Shown here piece by piece: positions 52,552 to 59,202 of a stretch of 59,202 bases of DNA (position 1 is its first letter; each line of letters starts with the position of its first letter). Position numbers and translations under genes: made by a program. This DNA is from Rhodospirillales bacterium (GTDB lineage: Bacteria > Pseudomonadota > Alphaproteobacteria > Rhodospirillales > Casp-alpha2). Location: the NCBI GenBank assembly GCA_018662225.1, contig JABJGO010000010.1, positions 1 through 59,202 of the forward strand, given 5' to 3'. The notes beneath the pieces were generated by a model. It was not told where the DNA came from. It ran no database searches and saw only the letters and a list, made by a program, of their open reading frames with translations.

Positions 52552-53562
52552 ATGTCGTATTATAAAAACCCGCTTGTTATTGCAGCGATTGGCGGGCTTG
52601 CCGTGGGCGGCGCAATTGCCATTCAGCTAACCCTGAACGAAGATGAGTTTGTGCCCGCCGAGGTGGAACCTGTTGTGGCTGAAGCACAGCAGGCTTCTAC
52701 ACAAGAAACGCCAAGCGACGACACAGCCCAGCCAGCAGGCACTGAAGCCACCGATGGACCGACGCTGCCGAGCTTTGATGTTGTACGCATTACTGTTGAA
52801 GGTAATGCCGTCATTGCTGGACGTGCAGCCCCCGGCGTCACCATCGAAATTTTTGATGACGAAGTAAGTCTGGGTACCGTCACATCCGACGCCAATGGGG
52901 AGTCGGTGTTTGTACCATCATCGCCACTGCCACCCGGCAACCGGCAGCTATCGCTGAAATCAATTGATGCGGACGGAAATGTGCTGGCCTCTGACCAGGT
53001 GGTTATGATTGTGGTGCCAGAACCTGATTCAGGTGACGAGATCCTGGCGGTTGCCACCAGTAATGATGGCTCTACCGCGTCACAGGTCCTGCAAAAACCG
53101 AGCGGTGATTCGACCCTGGCGTTAGCCATCGAAGCCGTGGATTATGATGAAGACGGTGAATTTCGTATGTCTGGTACCGCTTCGCCGGGTACTCTGGTGA
53201 ATGTGTATTTGGACAACACCTATATTGGCACCGCCCAGGCAGACAAAAATGGCCGTTGGCAGCTTATCCCTGAGACCAGAGTGAAAACCGGCATTTACAA
53301 GCTGCGTGCGGACCAGGTAGATGATCAGGGCAATGTGCTTGAGCGCGTATCCATGCCATTCATGCGTGATGAATTGAAACCGAATATCGATCCCAGTGAC
53401 ACGTACGTGGTACAGCCCGGTAATTCATTGTGGCGCATTGCAAAACGCACATATGGCGATGGTATAGAATTCACCCTGATCTACGAAGCGAATGTGGAAC
53501 AGATTGGTGATCCGGACCTGATTTTTCCGGGCCAGATTTTTGCCCTGCCAAAAACAGATTGA
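52552..53562 (+). CDS. membrane-anchored LysM protein with Ig-like domains
   Basis: 336 residues. An N-terminal signal anchor (LVIAAIGGLAVGGAIAIQL) is followed by an acidic, Thr/Gln-rich linker. Two Ig-like (bacterial big-type) repeats cover about 75-150 and 195-270. A C-terminal LysM domain runs from about 282 (YVVQPGNSLWRIAKRTYGDG to ending IFPGQIFALPKTD). LysM binds peptidoglycan, so the protein probably tethers the inner membrane to the wall. No strong ribosome site precedes the ATG. Confidence 0.9.
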   Translation: MSYYKNPLVIAAIGGLAVGGAIAIQLTLNEDEFVPAEVEPVVAEAQQASTQETPSDDTAQPAGTEATDGPTLPSFDVVRITVEGNAVIAGRAAPGVTIEIFDDEVSLGTVTSDANGESVFVPSSPLPPGNRQLSLKSIDADGNVLASDQVVMIVVPEPDSGDEILAVATSNDGSTASQVLQKPSGDSTLALAIEAVDYDEDGEFRMSGTASPGTLVNVYLDNTYIGTAQADKNGRWQLIPETRVKTGIYKLRADQVDDQGNVLERVSMPFMRDELKPNIDPSDTYVVQPGNSLWRIAKRTYGDGIEFTLIYEANVEQIGDPDLIFPGQIFALPKTD

Positions 53563-53565
53563 AGC

Positions 53566-54078
53566 TTAGGCGAGCGCGTCGTCATTAATCGCCGCACCGT
53601 CAAGAAGCGTTTCGTTTTCAGGTGCCGACTTCAAAAATCCCGACAGCAAATCCAGAAATGGCTTCGCTTCGAGCATAATACTGGTCATTAAGGAGACCAG
53701 ATTGACCGGCGTTAGCGGATCTTTGGACGTGCGCCGATCACTCATTTCCAGCCGTTGACCTTTGCCAAAGCGAACCCGCCTGCCCAATGCACCGGAAGCC
53801 GCAGCCAGAACCTTCATCGCGCCTTGCCGGTCACGCAAGGATTCGGATGAGTATGGCAGATATCCGAGGATGGATCGAATATCAATGGATGATCCCTTGG
53901 TACCGGCTTCAGCGCGGACAGCAAAAGGAAAGCCGAGATAAACGAACCGGAATTCAAGCTGGCCCACGCCCTTTTTATGGACGAGCAGGCCTTTGTTCTC
54001 TATTTCCTGGGACAAATCACCAATGGTGACATCACCAATCTTAATTTCACTCACAATGTGTGTATCCACTTTGCCCAC
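53566..54078 (-). CDS. hypothetical protein, 170 residues
   Basis: I do not recognise the family. GGGGAGCAGGGC precedes the GTG start at 54078, which supports a GTG start. The N-terminal third is beta-rich (IVSEIKIGDVTIGDLSQEIE, FRFVYLGFPFAVRAEAG), and a basic segment follows near 95-110 (GRRVRFGKGQRLEMSDRR). The C-terminus is helical and hydrophobic (LVSLMTSIMLEAKPFLDLL). No signal peptide is seen. It is convergent with the LysM-protein gene, 3 bp apart. Confidence 0.6.
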   Translation of the reverse strand: MGKVDTHIVSEIKIGDVTIGDLSQEIENKGLLVHKKGVGQLEFRFVYLGFPFAVRAEAGTKGSSIDIRSILGYLPYSSESLRDRQGAMKVLAAASGALGRRVRFGKGQRLEMSDRRTSKDPLTPVNLVSLMTSIMLEAKPFLDLLSGFLKSAPENETLLDGAAINDDALA

Positions 54079-54265
54079 GCCCTGCTCCCCGCAGATTTTT
54101 CAGACTGACCATTTCATATTCCAAAGTCAAATAGAACGAGCCAACAGTCGTATGTTTGCCGACTTGTATTCCGGCTTGTATTCCGGCGCTTGCCCATCAC
54201 CACCCGCACAAAGTATCATTGATCGATAAACCGCACATGATCACGGCTCAAGGAATCTGACCACC

Positions 54266-54958
54266 ATGATGAAATCAGTACTCGTTCCCATCAACCCGGC
54301 AGGCTGGCCGTTCATCGGTATTTTTGCCGGTATTGGACTATTGCTATGGTGGGCTGGTGACTTCTTGGGGATCGTAGGTGTCGTTCTGACCCTGTGGTGT
54401 GTTTACTTTTTCCGCGACCCGGAACGGGTAACCCCCACCCGTGAGGGCCTGATTATCTCACCCGCAGACGGTGTCGTGCAAACGATCGACATGGCCGTGC
54501 CTCCGCTGGAACTGGATATGGGCGAGGAAGAACGCCCACGCGTGTGTGTGTTCATGAATGTATTCAACGTGCACGTCAATCGTGCCCCTATGGATGGTAT
54601 CATACGCAAGATCGCCTATCGGCCGGGCAAGTTCTTTAATGCTTCGCTGGATAAAGCCAGCGTGCATAACGAACGCGAGAGCTATCTGATGGAAACAGAC
54701 TCAGGTGCCACCATTGCATTTGTTCAGATTGCCGGCCTCGTCGCGCGCCGCATTGTGTGCCAGGTTCAAGAAGGCCAACCGTTAGAAGCAGGTCAGCGAA
54801 TCGGACTGATCCGTTTTGGCAGTCGCGTTGACGTATACCTGCCCAAGGGCGCCGTCCCGCTTGTGGTTGAAGGTCAGACCGCTATTGCTGGCGAAACAAT
54901 CATTGGCGACATGAAGGCCAAAAAATCCGAAAAACGACGTGATGGACGCATAGCATGA
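54266..54958 (+). CDS. psd: phosphatidylserine decarboxylase proenzyme
   Basis: 230 residues, the short alphaproteobacterial form. It makes phosphatidylethanolamine and matures by self-cleavage that creates an N-terminal pyruvoyl group. The Gly-Ser cleavage site is in LIRFGSRVDVYLP near residue 190. Other family segments are YFFRDPERVTPTREGLIISP, DGVVQTIDMAVPP and MNVFNVHVNRAPMDG. Two N-terminal hydrophobic stretches (WPFIGIFAGIGLLLWW, FLGIVGVVLTLWCVYF) place it at the membrane. It overlaps pssA by 4 bp (ATGA). Confidence 0.95.
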   Translation: MMKSVLVPINPAGWPFIGIFAGIGLLLWWAGDFLGIVGVVLTLWCVYFFRDPERVTPTREGLIISPADGVVQTIDMAVPPLELDMGEEERPRVCVFMNVFNVHVNRAPMDGIIRKIAYRPGKFFNASLDKASVHNERESYLMETDSGATIAFVQIAGLVARRIVCQVQEGQPLEAGQRIGLIRFGSRVDVYLPKGAVPLVVEGQTAIAGETIIGDMKAKKSEKRRDGRIA

Positions 54959-55731
54959 TTCCTGAATCGCATGGCGATCCTATCCATAAACGCGCCCGCC
55001 CCTTTAAGGGACTGTCCTTTAACAAGATGATCCCGAACATGATTACCCTGCTCGCCTTATGCGCAGGCATGTCGGCGATCAGGTTCGGGTTTGAAAATCG
55101 CTGGGAACTGGCGGCTTTTTCTATCGTCGCGGCCGCCATTCTGGATACGCTGGACGGACGCGTGGCACGATTCCTGAAAGGGTCCAGCAAGTTCGGTGCA
55201 GAACTGGACAGCTTGGCCGATTTTATCTCGTTCGGTGTAGCCCCCGGCATTATGCTTTATTTGTGGGCCTTACAGGGCAGTGGCCGGTTTGGCTGGATTT
55301 TGGCACTGATTTTTGCATCCTGCATGGCGCTCAGATTGGCGCGGTTCAATACCCTGTTGGATGATCCGGATGCGCCGGCATGGAAGGCCAATTTCTTTAG
55401 CGGCACCCCTGCACCCGCCGGAGCCGGACTGGCATTGCTGCCTCTTGTCCTGTCGTTTCAAATCGGTGACGATTTGGTACGCCGCCCCGAAGTGGTCTCT
55501 GTGGTATTAATCCTGACCTCCATACTGGTGGTTAGCCGGGTTCCAACCTTTTCATTCAAAAAGCTGAAAATACCCGGCCCGTGGGTTATGACCACGCTGG
55601 TGGCTTTTGTTGTGCTCGTTGCCGCTTCATTCAGCGCGCCGTGGACCACACTGACCTGTGTGCTTGCTCTTTATATCATCAGCATGCCGTTTTCTATTCG
55701 TAAGCATGCGGCTCTCAGCAAGAGCGAATAA
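54955..55731 (+). CDS. pssA: CDP-diacylglycerol-serine O-phosphatidyltransferase
   Basis: 258 residues, a membrane enzyme that makes phosphatidylserine, the substrate of Psd. The CDP-alcohol phosphotransferase signature reads DTLDGRVAR then FGAELDSLAD, with the four key Asp residues in place. About eight hydrophobic segments follow. Coupled to psd by a 4-bp overlap, it completes the phosphatidylethanolamine branch. Confidence 0.95.
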   Translation: MIPESHGDPIHKRARPFKGLSFNKMIPNMITLLALCAGMSAIRFGFENRWELAAFSIVAAAILDTLDGRVARFLKGSSKFGAELDSLADFISFGVAPGIMLYLWALQGSGRFGWILALIFASCMALRLARFNTLLDDPDAPAWKANFFSGTPAPAGAGLALLPLVLSFQIGDDLVRRPEVVSVVLILTSILVVSRVPTFSFKKLKIPGPWVMTTLVAFVVLVAASFSAPWTTLTCVLALYIISMPFSIRKHAALSKSE

Positions 55732-55733
55732 AC

Positions 55734-58700
55734 CTAGTTCGCGGCGACAGTCTTCTTATGCGCTTTTCTGAACCAGTCAGCCGCCTTGGTGCGCAGCATC
55801 AGCGCGGATGGTGTCACTACCAGTGTCAGAACCGTGGCGAATACCAAGCCAAATACGATGGCCGTGGATAGTTGCTGCCACCACTGCGTTGATGGCGCGC
55901 CCATATTCACCTCGCGGGTCAGAAAATCGATGTTCACGCCCAGAACCATGGGCATGAGGCCCAGCACTGTGGTGACGGTAGTCAACAGCACAGGTCGCAA
56001 ACGCTGGGCACCTGTCCGCATGATGGCAGAGAAGGCATCTTTCTCAGTTTTGATCAACCGGTCATAGGTATCGATTAAAACGATATTGTTGTTCACCACA
56101 ATGCCCGCCAGCGCAATGACCCCGATCCCGCTCATCACAATGCCAAAAGGCTGTTGCATGACCATCAAGCCAATAAAGACACCGATGGTGGACATCACCA
56201 CCGCCGACAGGATCAGGAAAGCTGAATAGAAGCTGTTGAACTGGGTAACCAGAATGATCGCCATGATGAACAGCGCCACGGAAAATGCCTTACCCAAAAA
56301 GTCTTCTGCTTTTTTCTGCTCCTCATCTTCGCCCTGAAAGCGGTGCTCCACATCAGCAGGCAATGGGTTTTCGGCCAGCCATGCTGTCAACTTCGCCACC
56401 TGTTCATCGGGCAGTAAGCCTTCCTCGACTTCGGCCTTGATGCTCATTACCCGGCGCGAGTCCGTGCGGTTGATGGTGCCCACACGTGGCCTTGCCACGC
56501 GTTCAACAAAATTGCTGATGGGCACCTGCCCGGCCTCGGTGGAAACACGAATCTTATCCAACTGCTGGATCGTGCGGGTGTCTTGAGGATAACGCGCCCG
56601 GATCTCAATTTCTTCATCCGCATCGTCGGGTCGGTATTCGCCGAGCTTGATCCCCGTCGTGACCATCTGAACGGACCGGCCAACCCGGCCGATATCCACA
56701 CCAAACTTGGCAGCCTGGGCGCGGTCCACGTTTAGCTCCCACTCAATACCCGGTAAAGGACGACTGTCTTCAATACTGACAAACCCGCCGACCGCTTCCA
56801 CACCCCGCATAACGTGGGCGATAGCACCATCCAGTCGCTCTGGATAACGAGACGACAGTTCAATCTGCATGGCCTTACCAACCGGCGGGCCCTGTTCCTG
56901 TTTACGTTGGTCGATGATGATGCCCACCAATCCTTCGGTCAGGCCCTCGATCTCATCCAAAATGACGGCTGCCTTGCGGCGGGTGTCCCAATCGGTGAAC
57001 TCCAGTGTGATAGTCCCGATAATGTCTTCGGCTTCTTCTGATTGATCGCTCTTGCCGGTACGGCCATAAATGGATTTAAGCTCGGACAGCCCGATAATAC
57101 GGCTTTCCACTTCCTGCATCAGCGCGTCTTTTTCAATTGATGACAGATTGCCGCGGGCACGAACCTGCAACTGCGCTATTTCGGGCTCAACATCAGGGAA
57201 AAATTCAACGCCTTTTCCCACGCCAGCATAGATCACCTGAATACCCACCAACATGCTGACGGCCAGTGCGATAACGATCACGGGCGAACCAAGTGCCTTG
57301 CGAAGAATCTTCAAATATATTCCGGTAAATCCGCCAATTTTCTCTAATTCAACATCGTCGCCATGATCAACGCCCAAACCTTGTGCCACATCGGCGCCAC
57401 CGGCACCGGGCGCACCCACATGCGCGCCCAAGGTTGGCACGAAGATCAACGCCATTAACAGAGATGCCGACAGGGTAATCAGCAACGTGAGCGGTAGAAA
57501 CTTCATAAACTCACCCACCACACCCGGCCAAAAAACCAGCGGCAGAAAAGCGGCCAGCGTGGTCGCGGTCGAGGCAATAATCGGCCACGACATGCGCTTG
57601 GCAGCAAGGCCATAGGCCTTGGATCGATGAACCCCTTCCAGCATCTTCCGATCTGCATACTCGGTGACCACAATGGCACCATCGACCAGCATCCCCACCG
57701 CCAGAATCAGGCTGAACAGCACCACCACATTGACCGTGGCCCCAACGGTATAGAGCACCAGAATGGCCATCAGAAATGATCCGGGGATAGCAACGCCCAC
57801 CAACAGGGCTGTACGCACACCAAGAGCCGCCACGATGACAATCATCACCAACAAAACGGCACTAATCACATTGTTTTGCAAATCTGTCAGCATGTTGCGG
57901 ATGTCTTTTGACTTATCCTGCATAAAATCCACGCGTACCACATCGCTCAGATCACCCGGCCATGCGGCACGTTCGCGGGCCACAACTGTATAGACGTTCT
58001 CGATGGTCTCGATGATGTTTTCGCCAGTGCGTTTGGTGATTTCCAGCACCAATGCCGGTTTGCCATTGATGCGGGCAAAACCTTCCGCATCCTTGAAGCC
58101 ACGCCGTACCTCGCCCACATCGCCAAGGGTAATAACCGCATCACCGGCCGTGGTTACGGGCATACTGGTGATGTCCAGAATGTTTTCAAACAGGCCGGGA
58201 ATTTTGATTGAAAACCGGCCCTGCCCCGTATCCTGGGCACCAGCGGCAATCAACAGGTTCGACCTTGCCACCTTGTCAACGGCATCCAATGGTGAAATAT
58301 CATAACTTTCCAACTTGATGGGATCGATCAGGATTTCAACCAGTTCGTCACGGTCCCCGGCAACCTCGGCTTTCAGCACCGTTGAGATACCTTCGATTTC
58401 ATCTTTCAGATCTCGCGCCAGCTTCAACAGTGTACGTTCCGGTACATCACCGGACAACGCCACGATGATTACCGGAAACAGTGAGAAATTGACCTCGTGA
58501 ACTTCCGGCTCGTCGCTTTCTTCCGGTAATTCGGGTTTGGTCTCATCCACCTGTTCACGCACATCCAGCAAAGCCTGATCCACATCGAAACCGGCCTCAA
58601 ATTCCATGATAATGTTGGCACCACCTTCATACCCAACAGCGCGAATTTCCTTGAGGCCCTCAATAGTTCTGAGTTCCAGTTCCAATGGACGGATCAACAG

Positions 58701-58886
58701 ACGTTCGGCATCCTGCGGGGAAATGCCATCGTGGCTGATGGTCACATAGATGATGGGGATGTTTACATCCGGATCGGATTCCTTGGGGATCGAATTATAG
58801 GCCACGCTGCCCGCAATCAAAATCAGAACCAGTGACGCAATGACGGTCCGTGATCGTTCAATGGCGGCATCAATGATCGCGAACAT
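55734..58886 (-). CDS. RND efflux transporter permease
   Basis: 1050 residues, the full RND length, with twelve membrane helices in two halves and two large periplasmic loops. It begins IDAAIERSRTVIASLVLILI and includes FFPDVEPEIAQLQVRARGN. At the proton-relay site of TM4 the sequence is GMLVDGAIVV, so only the first of the two AcrB aspartates is kept, and TM10 has VVNNNIVLID where AcrB has Lys. It therefore belongs to a different RND branch. It is preceded by an adaptor gene (11 bp gap). Substrates are unknown. Confidence 0.93.
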   Translation of the reverse strand: MFAIIDAAIERSRTVIASLVLILIAGSVAYNSIPKESDPDVNIPIIYVTISHDGISPQDAERLLIRPLELELRTIEGLKEIRAVGYEGGANIIMEFEAGFDVDQALLDVREQVDETKPELPEESDEPEVHEVNFSLFPVIIVALSGDVPERTLLKLARDLKDEIEGISTVLKAEVAGDRDELVEILIDPIKLESYDISPLDAVDKVARSNLLIAAGAQDTGQGRFSIKIPGLFENILDITSMPVTTAGDAVITLGDVGEVRRGFKDAEGFARINGKPALVLEITKRTGENIIETIENVYTVVARERAAWPGDLSDVVRVDFMQDKSKDIRNMLTDLQNNVISAVLLVMIVIVAALGVRTALLVGVAIPGSFLMAILVLYTVGATVNVVVLFSLILAVGMLVDGAIVVTEYADRKMLEGVHRSKAYGLAAKRMSWPIIASTATTLAAFLPLVFWPGVVGEFMKFLPLTLLITLSASLLMALIFVPTLGAHVGAPGAGGADVAQGLGVDHGDDVELEKIGGFTGIYLKILRKALGSPVIVIALAVSMLVGIQVIYAGVGKGVEFFPDVEPEIAQLQVRARGNLSSIEKDALMQEVESRIIGLSELKSIYGRTGKSDQSEEAEDIIGTITLEFTDWDTRRKAAVILDEIEGLTEGLVGIIIDQRKQEQGPPVGKAMQIELSSRYPERLDGAIAHVMRGVEAVGGFVSIEDSRPLPGIEWELNVDRAQAAKFGVDIGRVGRSVQMVTTGIKLGEYRPDDADEEIEIRARYPQDTRTIQQLDKIRVSTEAGQVPISNFVERVARPRVGTINRTDSRRVMSIKAEVEEGLLPDEQVAKLTAWLAENPLPADVEHRFQGEDEEQKKAEDFLGKAFSVALFIMAIILVTQFNSFYSAFLILSAVVMSTIGVFIGLMVMQQPFGIVMSGIGVIALAGIVVNNNIVLIDTYDRLIKTEKDAFSAIMRTGAQRLRPVLLTTVTTVLGLMPMVLGVNIDFLTREVNMGAPSTQWWQQLSTAIVFGLVFATVLTLVVTPSALMLRTKAADWFRKAHKKTVAAN

Positions 58887-58897
58887 ATCAGTTTACC

Positions 58898-59202
58898 TTA
58901 CGAGCCAGTATGAACAGGATTGACGGTCTGACCATCCAGCACAAATTCCTGGCCAACACTGATCACACGCGCCGTATGGGGTAAGCCCGTTACCCAGACA
59001 CCGTCCGACGTATCAGCCACAATTTCAATTGCATGAAATTTGACCACGTTGTCATCACCCACCACTTTAATACCGATCTGGCCTTGATCATTAAGCGTCA
59101 GAACCGCTGGCGTTACCCGGTGCGCCATGGCTGGCTTGGTGAACAACACCACATCGGCGGTCAGGCCAGCAGATATACCCAAATCGGCATTGTCGATAGC
59201 GA
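58898..59202 (-). CDS. RND efflux periplasmic adaptor (HlyD/MFP family), 5' end beyond window
   Basis: Only the C-terminal 101 residues are visible; the frame is open to the window edge. The visible part is a typical adaptor C-terminal domain: GISAGLTADVVLFTKPAMAH leads into TPAVLTLNDQGQIGIKVVGD, then DGVWVTGLPHTARVISVG. The gene ends 11 bp before the RND permease. Together they form an efflux pair; an outer-membrane channel gene may lie outside the window. Confidence 0.88.
   Translation of the reverse strand, partial: AIDNADLGISAGLTADVVLFTKPAMAHRVTPAVLTLNDQGQIGIKVVGDDNVVKFHAIEIVADTSDGVWVTGLPHTARVISVGQEFVLDGQTVNPVHTGS

Noticed and set aside
54163-54186. Tandem 12-bp repeat CTTGTATTCCGG x2 upstream of psd
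   Set aside because: Only two copies and no link to a promoter or known site; probably a small slippage duplication.

Overview
The window is a chromosomal stretch of an alphaproteobacterium, most likely a marine Rhodospirillales- or SAR116-like lineage. The evidence is gene content and order: secA beside a parvulin isomerase and argJ-mutT; xerD, aroK and aroB close together; bolA, a J-protein, cobS and cobT in series; and psd-pssA overlapping. A TRAP transporter and several methylamine or betaine-type flavoenzymes suggest a marine lifestyle. The exact genus cannot be read from the sequence. Genes are densely packed, no stretch over 300 bp lacks a gene, and I see no insertion sequence, CRISPR array or clear pseudogene.

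Layout. 1-1.3 kb: 3'-truncated OLD-family ATPase/TOPRIM nuclease gene lying just 3' of tRNA-Leu(UAA), perhaps the edge of an island. 1.6-6.3 kb: MoCF/CinA-like protein, glycine-zipper lipoprotein, winged-helix regulator, mutT, argJ and a periplasmic isomerase. 6.5-13.8 kb: secA, a hydratase, a DMT permease, a YihY protein and accA. 14-16 kb: divergent malyl-CoA lyase and 2-hydroxyacid dehydrogenase, which share glyoxylate. 16.3-24.1 kb: TRAP transporter with an extra small membrane protein, amidase, hydrolase, tautomerase, luciferase-like monooxygenase and LysR regulator, which look like an uptake and catabolic module of unknown substrate. 24-31 kb: xerD, an exported unknown, aroK-aroB and CBS-domain proteins. 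31-36 kb: bolA, J-protein and the aerobic cobaltochelatase subunits cobS and cobT.

35.9-49.7 kb is rich in amine-oxidising flavoenzymes: a dimethylglycine/sarcosine dehydrogenase-like FAD-GcvT fusion, a choline-kinase-like protein, a DAO-family oxidase, a bicupin with a ferritin-like protein, a TetR regulator next to a perfect operator-like palindrome, and two tandem trimethylamine-dehydrogenase-like proteins. These paralogues keep the flavinylation cysteine and iron-sulfur ligands but differ from the trimethylamine enzyme, and from each other, at substrate-pocket positions. A MOSC protein and an M20 peptidase-like protein follow. Response regulator and rpmB genes interrupt this region. 49.7-59.2 kb: PD-(D/E)XK-like protein, icd, LOG-family protein, LysM protein, psd-pssA and an RND efflux pump whose adaptor is cut by the window end.

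The observations most worth following are the paired TMADH-like enzymes with their putative TetR control, the orphan TRAP-catabolic module with a 44-bp near-perfect palindrome between dctP and dctQ, and the tRNA-flanked OLD nuclease.
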